Origin: Verrucomicrobiales bacterium
GTDB taxonomy: Bacteria; Verrucomicrobiota; Verrucomicrobiia; Verrucomicrobiales; DEV007
Direction of reading: 5' to 3'
NCBI GenBank assembly: GCA_029213195.1
Contig: JARGNI010000008.1
Coordinates: forward strand, 1 to 64,000
DNA: 64,000 nt
Shown piece after piece: positions 25,581-33,869 of this stretch. A model generated the notes under the pieces. It saw only the letters and a program-made list of their open reading frames with translations, did not search any database and was not told where the DNA came from. The translations under genes and the position numbers were made by a program. Within the stretch, counting starts at the first letter, position 1; each line of letters opens with the position of its first letter.

Positions 25581-26825
25581 ATGGATGCGGTGACACTTCG
25601 CGAACTCAAACAGCAGGCGGGCGCGGTAAGTGCTCACTGCCGTTTTCATGCCCAGCTCGAGAAGTGTCGCCAGAAGACGACCAAGACGGGGAATCCGTTC
25701 TACGAGGTGATCTTCGCCGATGCCGAGGAGAACCTGGTGCTTCGAGTCTGGAACAATACACCGATGTTCGATACCTGTGCGCAGCTCAGTGCACGGACTT
25801 TTTATGAAGTAAGCGGCGAATTCGGATTGGGAAATGATGGTCGCTCGATCGATGGAAAGAACTGGACCGTTCGAGCCCTCGACGAGACGGAATCCGCGGA
25901 AGTACTGGCGGGATCCGGTGCGCTTCGGGAGAAGCAGGAGGTCGACTATCAATTTCTTGTCGACAGTATCGATCAACTTGGCGATCCGAGACTGAATGCC
26001 CTCGGGAAACTCTTTCTCGAACAATTTGGAGATCGACTCCGTCGAACCGGTGCGGCGCGGGATTATCATCATGCTCGACGAGGCGGGCTGGTCGAGCATG
26101 TTGCGCAGATGATGCGGACGGCCATCCAGGTTTGCGAGGCTTACCCGATGCTGAATCGAGATTTGCTCGTGACGGGGGTTCTTTTCCACGACGTCGGGAA
26201 ACTTTGGGAAAACGCCTACCAGGAGAGTGGTTTCACGATGCCCTACACGGAGATCAGTGAGCTGATCGGTCACATTCCGCTGGGCATGGAAATCGTGAAC
26301 AAGCTGTGGCGGACCCTGCAGGAGGACGAGGAGAGATCTGCGGCATGGGCTCACCTCGAGCCTGCTTCGGATCGCGTGAGGCTGCATCTCCTTCACCTCA
26401 TTGTCTCGCATCACGGAGAATTGGAGTTCGGTTCTCCGGTCGTGCCCAAGACACCGGAGGCCCAGGCGTTGCACTACATCGACAATCTCGACGCCAAGAT
26501 GGAAATGTTCGACCGAGGCTACCAGGTCGCGGGCGAGCTGGCCCGCAATGTGTATGAGAGGGTGCGTCCGCTCCCGGGGCGTCTTGTGGCGCCGCTTCCG
26601 AAATGGGAGGGCTCGTGGGGCGCAGGTGCGAGTTCCGAAGCTGCCGAAGAACCGGTGCCCTTGGCGGAAGCGGATCCCGTCCCCGTCCCCGAGCCAGAAG
26701 ATCGGGCGGCAAATTCACCGGAGGTTTCGGAAGCAACGGATCCGCCGGATGCTCCGCCCACTTCTCCCGAAGAGTCTCGGGCGGAGGAGCCACGCGCCGA
26801 CGAACCGCGTCCCGACCCTTTCTAG
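25581..26825 (+). CDS. YhaM-like 3'-5' exoribonuclease (OB fold plus HD domain)
   Basis: A 414-residue protein. Residues 1-105 are an OB-fold nucleic-acid-binding domain (CRFHAQLEKC...FYEVIFADAEENLVLRVW). The HD domain spans about 160-310: GGLVEHVAQM, VLFHDVGKLWE (the HD pair) and LIVSHHGELEFGSP are the metal-binding steps of YhaM/CBF1-type HD nucleases. Residues 340-414 form a Pro/Glu/Ala-rich tail. It would trim RNA or DNA from the 3' end. It is convergent with the ACT gene, whose stop is one base beyond. Confidence 0.88.
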   Translation: MDAVTLRELKQQAGAVSAHCRFHAQLEKCRQKTTKTGNPFYEVIFADAEENLVLRVWNNTPMFDTCAQLSARTFYEVSGEFGLGNDGRSIDGKNWTVRALDETESAEVLAGSGALREKQEVDYQFLVDSIDQLGDPRLNALGKLFLEQFGDRLRRTGAARDYHHARRGGLVEHVAQMMRTAIQVCEAYPMLNRDLLVTGVLFHDVGKLWENAYQESGFTMPYTEISELIGHIPLGMEIVNKLWRTLQEDEERSAAWAHLEPASDRVRLHLLHLIVSHHGELEFGSPVVPKTPEAQALHYIDNLDAKMEMFDRGYQVAGELARNVYERVRPLPGRLVAPLPKWEGSWGAGASSEAAEEPVPLAEADPVPVPEPEDRAANSPEVSEATDPPDAPPTSPEESRAEEPRADEPRPDPF

Positions 26826-26826
26826 G

Positions 26827-27360
26827 TCAGGAGATCTCCGGTTTGATCTCGACCATAAGATCCCCCGCAATCTCTTCGATTTGCTCGCGCAATCGGTCGA
26901 GGAGAAGATCGGATTCGTCCGGGATTTCCAGCACGGCATTGGTCTGGAAAACCTTGTCCCCGGACCAGGGGGCGTTGCGACAGTCGGTGGCAAGTTCGAC
27001 CACATTGACTCCCAGTCCGGCGAGGGTCTGGGAAATTGCCGCGACGATGCCGTGGCGATCTTGTCCCACGACTTCGAGAAGGATGCGTTGCGAAGAGGGC
27101 GCCGCCTCGCGTTCGGACTCGCCCGCATGGATTACGGAGACCTTGAAGTCTTCCGTTTCCAGGTGACCGAGGGCATTTCGCAACTCGGATTCTCTCTCGG
27201 CTGGGAGGACGACCTGCACCATTCCAGCGAACTGCTCGGAGAGTTGCATCATGCGACTGCCCTCCCAGTTTCCTCCTGCCGAGGCAACAGTCGCAGAGAG
27301 TTGCTCGACGAGTCCGGGGCGATCGGGACCGATTACGCTGACGATCAGGGAAATATTCAT
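26827..27360 (-). CDS. GcvR-like double ACT-domain protein
   Basis: A 177-residue regulator with two ACT domains: NISLIVSVIGPDRPGLVEQLS (residues 2-22) and QRILLEVVGQDRHGIVAAIS (about 92-111), separated by an acidic linker. The second carries the QDRHGIV ligand-binding turn. This is the glycine cleavage system transcriptional repressor/ACT family, which binds an amino acid and acts through a protein partner. It starts 10 bases after the prenyltransferase stop, so the two are probably one operon. Confidence 0.88.
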   Translation of the reverse strand: MNISLIVSVIGPDRPGLVEQLSATVASAGGNWEGSRMMQLSEQFAGMVQVVLPAERESELRNALGHLETEDFKVSVIHAGESEREAAPSSQRILLEVVGQDRHGIVAAISQTLAGLGVNVVELATDCRNAPWSGDKVFQTNAVLEIPDESDLLLDRLREQIEEIAGDLMVEIKPEIS

Positions 27361-27370
27361 GAGGTGAAAA

Positions 27371-28255
27371 TCAGGTGGCAGGAATGCGTTTCTGTCCAAG
27401 CAGGGTGATCAGAAAACACCCCATCGCGAAGACGGCTGCCCGCCAGTCCGCAAAGGCGACAACGGCCGCATCAAAGAGGGCGATGCCCGCGATTGAATAA
27501 GCAATTCCCAGAGGGAGTTTCTTCCGGAAAGCGGCACGAGTGATCACAATCCAGGCCCAGATCCCGAGGACGCCGGCGACGACGAGCCCAGTAGAGGTCA
27601 GGCTGTGGGGCTGGGTTCGGGAGCCGAGAAGAGGGAAGAGCACGGGCAAGGTAAGAAGGATGCGGGGTAGGAATCCAGGGCCGGCCGGGGATTCGAGATG
27701 CTCACTTCGAGCGGCCAGGGTGATTCCTGCGATGTAGAGCATGACCCCGATCGAGACGAGGACTGCGGCGGGAGAGACCGAGATCTGCGAAGTTTGGGCG
27801 ACGACGGCGCTGGCGGCCCCGAGGTAAACCATGGCCCGGCACAACCCCATGATCAGTACTGAGCCAGCCCATTTCTTATGGAGCCAATTGTAGAGCAGAA
27901 TGAAGAGGACGAGCAGTCCGAGAAAGAGCGGATGCACCGTGCTCAGGAGAAAGAGGATCGCGATGCCAGCCAGCATCTGGATGACCCCGAGAATCCAGAC
28001 GAACTTCTCCGTGATTTTTCCGGAAGCGATGGGGCGATCCGGCGAGTTCTCCCGATCCCAACTTGCGTCGACAGCGTCGTTCAGCGTCATGCCCGCAATG
28101 TAGAGGAGACTCATCCCGAAAAGGATCCAGGCGAACTCGGCATTCCATGAACCCCCACTGAGAAACCAACCCACGGCGACATTGGTCCAGATCGTGGGGA
28201 GATTCGAAACACGTCCCAGGACGAGGACGGTGCGGAAGTCGGAGGCGAAGCTCAT
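27371..28255 (-). CDS. UbiA-family prenyltransferase
   Basis: A 294-residue integral membrane enzyme with eight or nine membrane segments. NDAVDASWDRENSPDRPIASG near residue 60 is the first Asp-rich motif that binds Mg-prenyl diphosphate. The second motif is a weaker LAARSEHLE-type segment. It transfers a polyprenyl chain onto an aromatic or other acceptor, as in quinone or lipid synthesis; no ubi/men partner is in view. Start at 28255 chosen because the family begins just before the first helix. Confidence 0.88.
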   Translation of the reverse strand: MSFASDFRTVLVLGRVSNLPTIWTNVAVGWFLSGGSWNAEFAWILFGMSLLYIAGMTLNDAVDASWDRENSPDRPIASGKITEKFVWILGVIQMLAGIAILFLLSTVHPLFLGLLVLFILLYNWLHKKWAGSVLIMGLCRAMVYLGAASAVVAQTSQISVSPAAVLVSIGVMLYIAGITLAARSEHLESPAGPGFLPRILLTLPVLFPLLGSRTQPHSLTSTGLVVAGVLGIWAWIVITRAAFRKKLPLGIAYSIAGIALFDAAVVAFADWRAAVFAMGCFLITLLGQKRIPAT

Positions 28256-28307
28256 GCCGGAAGAGGCGGGGAAGGTCGAAAGGGGGGGGCTTCGACGAGA
28301 GAAGTGG

Positions 28308-28378
28308 CAACTCCGCAAGGATTCGAACCTTGACAAACAGAACCAAAATCTGTTGTGCTACCGTTACACCACGGAGTT
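28308..28378 (-). tRNA. tRNA-Gln (anticodon TTG)
   Basis: The minus strand has acceptor AACTCCG paired with CGGAGTT, D arm GTGT/GCAC, anticodon stem ACAGA/TCTGT around TTTTGGT, and a T arm with GGTTCGAATCC. The anticodon TTG reads CAA. CCA is not encoded. Confidence 0.95.
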
Positions 28379-28391
28379 ACACGGGACGGCG

Positions 28392-28419
28392 ACTTTACGC
28401 GAATTCTGGGTTGAATCAA
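28392..28419 (-). promoter_or_regulatory. tRNA-Gln promoter
   Basis: TTGATT (28419-28414) and TAAAGT (28397-28392) on the minus strand are 16 bases apart and end 14 bases before the tRNA, a good sigma70 layout. Confidence 0.55.
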
Positions 28420-28501
28420 GTCGTCAGGGTGAGAAAATTTTGCTCACGATACCGTTGCGAAATGAAGTTGGAATCCCGGTAGGGACACCGAGCTACCTCG
28501 G

Positions 28502-28699
28502 CTGACCAACCCGCACACGCACTCCATCGTCACGACTCCTGGCTTGATCTGGGGCTATCGCGACACTTGTTCCTTTGGCCTGAAGGATTTCGATACCACG
28601 GCAGAGAATCCTTCGGCTCGATTTCGCTGTATCGATATCGAGGGCAAAGAGCATCACGATTTCGTGTTGGAGTTGGAGGAAATTACTCACTCCGAGTGA
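28502..28699 (+). pseudogene. Decayed gene fragment, C-terminal end only
   Basis: A 65-codon open stretch ends in TGA and reads as protein-like sequence (LTNPHTHSIVTTPGLIWGYR, then DTCSFGLKDFDTTAENPSAR and FRCIDIEGKEHHDFVLELEE) with codon use like nearby genes. There is no start codon; the same frame is blocked by a TGA about 40 bases upstream. I do not recognise the family. It looks like the C-terminal remnant of a larger protein left in the gap after tRNA-Gln. Confidence 0.5.
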
Positions 28700-28722
28700 G
28701 TTTGTCTGGGAAGACGTAACCT

Positions 28723-28805
28723 GGAGGGACATCGTCCCCGATGTCCGCGGGCGACGAGTTCAAATTCCGCGCAGAGCGAACGGACATCGGGGACGATGTC
28801 CCTCC
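28723..28805. repeat. Inverted pair of GGAG-headed REP-like elements (REPIN-like)
   Basis: Two exact 25-base arms in opposite orientation, 28723-28747 and 28781-28805, are separated by 33 bases. Each arm starts GGAG and is itself a hairpin: GGACATC and GATGTCC around GTCCCC. The whole unit forms one long cruciform. It lies between the gene fragment and the L,D-transpeptidase gene. This is the design of a REP doublet. Confidence 0.85.
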
Positions 28806-28909
28806 GGCCAGGGGTTTGCGAGATGACAACCAGGACCATTCCGGTTAGATTCAGACCCCTGCGATGGAGGTATCCGCCTTTTTCGCAGATGAAACGTAAC
28901 ACAGACACG

Positions 28910-29848
28910 ATGAAATCCATTTCCCTGCCCCACCTGTTCCTGGCGCTTATCGCCTGCAGCTCCATTGCACTCGCCGAAGAGCGAGTCAACGACCCGACAT
29001 CCTTTACCTGGAATCCCGCGCTTTCCCCGACGGGACCGGTCGTGGTTTCCGTAAACCTGAAGTCCCAGACCGCGGCAGTTTATCGCAACGGGGTGCAGAT
29101 CGGATCCTGTATCGTCAGCACCGGCAAGCCGGGTCACGAAACTCCGACCGGGGTGTTTCATATTCTCGAAAAGGATGCGGATCACCATTCCAGCACTTAC
29201 AACAATGCCTCGATGCCTTTCACGGAACGACTGACTTGGGGTGGCGTCGCACTGCATGCGGGAAGTTTGCCTGGCTATCCTTCCTCCCACGGTTGCATCC
29301 ACCTGCCGTATGAGTTCTCGAAGCGCCTCTTCCAGATCACGGAATTGGGCGGAACCGTGATTGTCACCGATGACGCGCCGACGGGTGGCGTTTCCCGAGG
29401 ACACCGGATCGAATTCCAGGAGGCAGAGTCCTCCGAAATCCAGTGGACACCTCATGATTCTCCTGCCGGCCCTGTGTCCATTTTGTTCAGTTCGACCGAC
29501 AAGGAAGTCATCGTCGTCCGGAATGGAGTCCTTATTGGTAAAGGAGAGGCCCATCTGAAAGCTTTCGCTCCCAAGCCGAAGGGAACCTACGCCTATGTCT
29601 TCGATGGCTGGCAGCGCGATGAGAAATCGAACGATCCTTATGCCCATTGGCACCAGATTGGTGGTCCGGCCGACAGTCACCAGTTGAAGGCGTTCAAGCA
29701 TCTGCAGACGGATCCCCGGCTCAAGCACATTCTCGACACGGTGCTGACTCCAGGAACCAACCTGGTCATCACAAACGACTCGCTCACGAATGCGACCCGC
29801 AGCCAACCCGGATTTCACATCATGAGGGGTACCTTGGCGAAAAACTGA
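28910..29848 (+). CDS. L,D-transpeptidase (YkuD domain)
   Basis: A 312-residue exported enzyme. Signal peptide MKSISLPHLFLALIACSSIALA supports the ATG at 28910; 28889 is the alternative. The YkuD domain spans about 40-165 with HAGSLPGYPSSHGCIHLP, where SHGC holds the catalytic Cys and paired His residues. It would make 3-3 peptidoglycan cross-links or attach proteins to the wall. The C-terminal half (170-312) repeats a similar beta fold (VSILFSSTDKEVIVVRNGVL) without a catalytic Cys, possibly a degenerate second copy. Confidence 0.88.
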   Translation: MKSISLPHLFLALIACSSIALAEERVNDPTSFTWNPALSPTGPVVVSVNLKSQTAAVYRNGVQIGSCIVSTGKPGHETPTGVFHILEKDADHHSSTYNNASMPFTERLTWGGVALHAGSLPGYPSSHGCIHLPYEFSKRLFQITELGGTVIVTDDAPTGGVSRGHRIEFQEAESSEIQWTPHDSPAGPVSILFSSTDKEVIVVRNGVLIGKGEAHLKAFAPKPKGTYAYVFDGWQRDEKSNDPYAHWHQIGGPADSHQLKAFKHLQTDPRLKHILDTVLTPGTNLVITNDSLTNATRSQPGFHIMRGTLAKN

Positions 29849-29906
29849 GGAAGCCATCGGCCGGTCCCAACTGGTCTGCCATTCGTGGCCTTCCCCGGGT
29901 GCTTCC

Positions 29907-31518
29907 ATGAACCGAGCGATTCGACAGTCTCTCCGGCTCCTTCGAATCGGGCATGCGCTCGTGATCCTGTTCGCCGCTTCGTCCTGTGCGATTCCGGCGA
30001 AGCTGGAGCGGGCGCATTCTCTCGGGCAGCCTCAGTGCCCCTTCTCGCAGCAATCCCTCCACGCCCTTCTCGAACTCGCCCTGGAAGATCCGAATCGAGG
30101 GGAGTCCGCCCACGCGCTGGGACACGTCCTCGAGGAGTGGCGTGCCGAAATGGGGGGGGGCTCGTGCCGGAACGGTCGATCCTGCTTCCGATTCTGCGGG
30201 AAAGCTTTCGTTTCGGGTTCAATTTCGGGCCCCCGGCCCCGCGACCTTTTATCCGGATTATTTCGACGTCTTGCAACCGGCTGTCGATTTCCGGGTCAAG
30301 AAGCTCCCGCGTTTTACCGAGGATGGACTGGGCGCGCCGATGCGAGCCTATCGAGAAAATCTCCTGCGGGAGCCGGTCGAGCAGCATTACCCTCCTGAGG
30401 GAATCACCCGGGAAATCACGGCCGTGATTCATCCCGGAAAGAAAAGTCGCGGAGTCCAGCAAGTCGAGATCGAACTGCGATGCGCGCTCTACTACGATGA
30501 AGTCGTAGTTTCCGGAAAGGTCGAACCGCTGGCTGCTGATTATTCCGTCGCCCTCGCGTCGCTGCTCGAGAAAGCGAAGCGGCTCAAGAAATCCGAAGTC
30601 GCGGACCTCTTGACGCCGTCTCCGGCGCGGGATTTCAAGCTCTACCTGATGGAGCCTTATGACCCTGGGAAAGAACCCTTGATCATGATCCACGGTCTGC
30701 TCGACTCGCCTCTCTCCTGGGCCGAACTGACCAACGAGCTGAGAAGTGTCGATTCGATTCGGAGTCGCTACCAGATCTGGCATTTTCTCTACAATACCTC
30801 GGCTCCCCCTCTGTATGCGGGACGGATTTTGCGAACTCAATTTCGGGAGATGCGAAAAGAATTCGATCCCGATGGAGGAGACCGGGCCTTTCAGGATGTG
30901 ACTTTGTTGACGCACAGCATGGGCGGGCTGGTCGCTCGAGGACTGATCACCGATCCGGGGGATGCTTTCTGGAAGGTGGGTTTCACTCGCCCGATGTCGT
31001 CGCTTCAGCTCAGCGCGGAAGATCGAGCGACTCTCGAGGAGGCGTTTCTCTGGAAGCCTGTTTCGGCAGTCGGGCGAGTCATCTTTGTTTGTGTTCCCCA
31101 TCGAGGGAGCGAATTTGCTGACAATCCGATCGGGCGTTTCGGGAGGAGTATCGTCCGACCTCCCAATCAATTTGAGACTTTCTATCGCCGGATCTCGGAG
31201 GCCAATCCCGGTGCCTTTACCGAGGCGTATGCGGAGTTGGGAGAAGGGAAACTCGACAGCGTCAGTTCCCTCTCTCCGCAGCAGCCCACTCTGAAGATTC
31301 TCGCCGATCTACCGATCGGGAATCATGTCCGGCTCCACAGCATCATTGCGAACCAGGGAAAGGAAGGACCGATCGAAGAGAGTTCCGATGGGATTGTCGA
31401 ATACTGGAGTAGCCACCTTCCCAATGTCGAGTCGGAGCACATCATCGGAAGCGGTCACAGTTCCCTCGACCATCCTGAGACGATTGAGGAGGTCATACGG
31501 ATTCTCAAATTGCCCTGA
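29907..31518 (+). pseudogene. Alpha/beta-hydrolase (lipase-like) lipoprotein, frameshifted at a G tract
   Basis: The coding sequence begins at ATG 29907 with a lipoprotein signal (ALVILFAASSC) and reads on to RAEMGG, then meets nine G bases at 30152-30160. Reading continues in the +1 frame as ARAGTVDPASD... to the stop at 31518. With eight Gs one 537-residue frame would result. The second frame has a lipase-like fold: IMIHGLLDSPLSW, LLTHSMGGLVARG (nucleophile Ser) and GSGHSSLDHPE (catalytic His). A length change in the tract would switch the protein on or off; a sequencing error would look the same. Neighbours are single genes in the same orientation. Confidence 0.8.
30152..30160 (+). repeat. 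G9 homopolymer at the frameshift site
   Basis: Nine consecutive G bases lie inside the lipoprotein coding region at the exact point where the reading frame changes. Losing one G would restore the frame. Such tracts can slip during replication. Confidence 0.9.
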
Positions 31519-31644
31519 GAGGGTTCCGGCATCGTGGTTTGAGGGAGGCCAAAAAGCGGTTGCCTGCAGGCCTGTTTTTCTCTACCTTCCCGACCCCTCG
31601 GGAAGCGTATCGGTTTCTCGAAAGGAAGACAACGGACAGTCACC

Positions 31645-33186
31645 ATGCTTACCCAGATTCGCCACATTCAGAAAGGCACCCTTATCGTCGTAACCGTGAT
31701 CATCGTGATCGCGTTTGCGTTTCTCTACTCGGACTTCGATTTTGTTTCCAAGACCGTTGGCGCGCAGGACTGTGTCGTCAAAGTCTACGACCGCTGCTAT
31801 CGCCAGAAAGAGGCTCAGAAGCTCGCCTCCAATTACGAAGTCGCATTCCGACTCGGCATGTATGATTTTGCGACGACTCTTTTCGGAGAGAGTCGTCAGG
31901 ACAACGACCGCACGGACTTCATCATGAGTCTGATCATTCTGAGGAAGGAGGCGGAGAAAATGGGGATCGAACCGACGGCCGAGGAAATCAAGGAAGCCAT
32001 TCCCAAGCTGCCCGTTTTCCAGCAGCCCTGGATGACGGCAGATCTTGTGAAGAACACGATCCTGGGACCGAATGGCTTCACGGAAGGCGATCTCGCCCAG
32101 CTGGTGAAGGACTATCTGTCCTACCAAAAGATGCGAGAGCTCATCGGTACGGGCGTGGTTGCCGTCCCCAGCGAGGTGGAGCGGATCTACACCAAGGCGA
32201 ACCAGCGTTTCGAAGCTTCCCTGGTCAATTTCGATCGAAAGAAGGTGCTCGACTCCATCAAGGTCACGGATGAGGAGATCAAAGAGTATTTCGACGAGAA
32301 TCAGGGGGATGGGAAAAGCCTCATGTCGGAACCCAAGCGAGGTTTCGAATATGCCAAGTTCACTCCCAAGGAAGTCGCAGAAGACGCTACAAACGAGGCC
32401 AAGGCCAAGGCAGACTTCGATTATCGAAACGCGGTCAATCGAGCCTATGCCGATCTCGCCGACGACGAATCCGACTTTGCCGGGATCGCCAAGCAATACG
32501 AGGGCGACAAGGCCAGCTTTTCAATGAGCTACGGGACCTACGAGCCCTTTGCAATGCAGTCTCCTCCGGAAGAACTGGCAGGCAATGAAGAGATTCTCAG
32601 CGCCCTTTTCAGCAGTCTTCTCCAGAACGACGAGGTCACCGTGCCTCTCCCTACCGCTGAGGGTGGCGGCTACTACGTTTTCCATGTCACTTCGGAGGTC
32701 GAGCCGAAGCCACTCACCCTCGAGCAGGCCACCCCTGTGATTCGGGAGGCTCTTCTCGCCCGCAAGTCGGACCGCGCCGTCAACGATGCGGCCAATGCGG
32801 CCCGTGCCAAGATCGCGGAAGCGCTCGAGGCTGGGAAAAGCTTTGCCGAAGCGAGCAAGTCCGCCGAGTTGGAAATCACCCCGCTGCCCAATTTTTCCCA
32901 GCAGGAACCGCCCGCTGATATCGATGATGCGGGCTTGATTCTTTCTGCTGTCGAGAGCCTGGGACCTCAGAGTGTCTCCGAAGTGATGAAGCGTCCTGAA
33001 GATGGTGGATACTTTCTCGTCTACGTCGACAAGATCGAAATCTACAAGGACGAGGAAAAATCCTCTGCCGAGCGATCGATCTCCGCTGCATTGGAAGGAG
33101 AGCTGAAACGCCGGCTCTTTTCTGCCTGGTTCAACCAGCGTCGGATGGAGTCTTCCTCGGAGCGCTCCGCCGTTCCCACCACCTGA
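31645..33186 (+). CDS. PpiD/SurA-like periplasmic chaperone
   Basis: A 513-residue envelope protein with a single N-terminal membrane anchor (LIVVTVIIVIAFAFLYSDF, residues 13-31) and a long periplasmic part. SurA_N-like helices (residues 50-200) include FRLGMYDFAT and TAEEIKEAIPKLPVFQQ. A PpiC/parvulin-like domain is expected around 230-360 (FEYAKFTPKEVAED...YYVFHVTSEVEPKPLTLEQA), and a second weaker copy follows. PpiD-type proteins assist folding of exported proteins. It may be followed by the TPR gene after 6 bases. Confidence 0.82.
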   Translation: MLTQIRHIQKGTLIVVTVIIVIAFAFLYSDFDFVSKTVGAQDCVVKVYDRCYRQKEAQKLASNYEVAFRLGMYDFATTLFGESRQDNDRTDFIMSLIILRKEAEKMGIEPTAEEIKEAIPKLPVFQQPWMTADLVKNTILGPNGFTEGDLAQLVKDYLSYQKMRELIGTGVVAVPSEVERIYTKANQRFEASLVNFDRKKVLDSIKVTDEEIKEYFDENQGDGKSLMSEPKRGFEYAKFTPKEVAEDATNEAKAKADFDYRNAVNRAYADLADDESDFAGIAKQYEGDKASFSMSYGTYEPFAMQSPPEELAGNEEILSALFSSLLQNDEVTVPLPTAEGGGYYVFHVTSEVEPKPLTLEQATPVIREALLARKSDRAVNDAANAARAKIAEALEAGKSFAEASKSAELEITPLPNFSQQEPPADIDDAGLILSAVESLGPQSVSEVMKRPEDGGYFLVYVDKIEIYKDEEKSSAERSISAALEGELKRRLFSAWFNQRRMESSSERSAVPTT

Positions 33187-33192
33187 TTTTCT

Positions 33193-33534
33193 GTGAGCGA
33201 AGAACTCGACGATCTCTTCGACGATGCCAATGGCGATCTTGCCATTGGCGATCTCGAATCAGCAGTTGAGAAATATCGGGCCTGTGTCGCTCTCGACGAC
33301 CAGTTTTTTGACGGTTGGCATGCCCTCGCGATGGCATTGATGAAGACCGGCAAACTGAAGGAAGCCATTGGAGCCGGATTGCAGGCGACGACCCTGCGTC
33401 CCAATGACCTTCTCGCCTGGACGGCGCTCTCCCAGATGTATGTTCAGGATGGGCAGATTGCCGAGGCGGAGGACGCCAAGGGCAAGGCCCGGATTCTTTC
33501 CCTGGGCGGGAAAGTGGTTAGGGAAGAGAGCTGA
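33193..33534 (+). CDS. Small TPR protein
   Basis: A 113-residue protein starting at GTG 33193, six bases after the PpiD-like stop. Residues about 10-100 form two or three TPR repeats (GDLESAVEKYRACVALDDQF, WHALAMALMKTGKLKEAIGA, WTALSQMYVQDGQIAEAEDA). No signal peptide. Likely a scaffold for a protein complex; the partner is not evident, though tight spacing suggests translation with the upstream chaperone. Confidence 0.85.
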   Translation: MSEELDDLFDDANGDLAIGDLESAVEKYRACVALDDQFFDGWHALAMALMKTGKLKEAIGAGLQATTLRPNDLLAWTALSQMYVQDGQIAEAEDAKGKARILSLGGKVVREES

Positions 33535-33869
33535 GCAGCTCTCTCTTCGAAACTGTTGCAGCGAATGGCGGTTTCTCATTCCTGCGGTGTTCCTCAGTAT
33601 TGAGATTCACGATTGCGACCTCGTGATCGTCGAAAGCGAGCAGGAGAAAACTCCTTTTCGCCGTCCGATCTCGCTTACTACAAGGAGGTTAGCCAGCTTT
33701 TGTGCAAAAAATGGGAACGCGATGAGCCCAGTAACAACGGGGCTTGTAGCGAATTATTGGAAAAAAAACGACAAATTTTCCAAGTTGGCACGGGGGGTGC
33801 TCTAATGGATCTCAACCGGTGAACAGTGGCCTTATCCTGAGCTACTTGTGAACTATCTAAAAAAGAAAT
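33535..33869. other. Gap upstream of amt
   Basis: A 335-base noncoding stretch. A hairpin over the TPR stop codon (AGAGAGCT 33525-33532, AGCTCTCT 33537-33544) may limit read-through. The far end holds the sigma54-like promoter. A 69-codon TTG-start frame at 33613-33822 runs through that promoter and is not accepted. Confidence 0.6.
33786..33801 (+). promoter_or_regulatory. Sigma54-type promoter for amt
   Basis: TGGCACGGGGGGTGCT keeps the -24 GG and -12 GC with the required spacing and differs from the TGGCACG-N4-TTGCW consensus at one core base. It predicts a start near 33812 and a leader of about 58 bases. Ammonium transporter genes are classic NtrC/sigma54 targets, so this fits nitrogen-limited induction. 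Confidence 0.65.

Noticed and set aside
33613-33822. 69-codon frame upstream of amt
   Set aside because: TTG start, no family, and it runs across the sigma54-like promoter.
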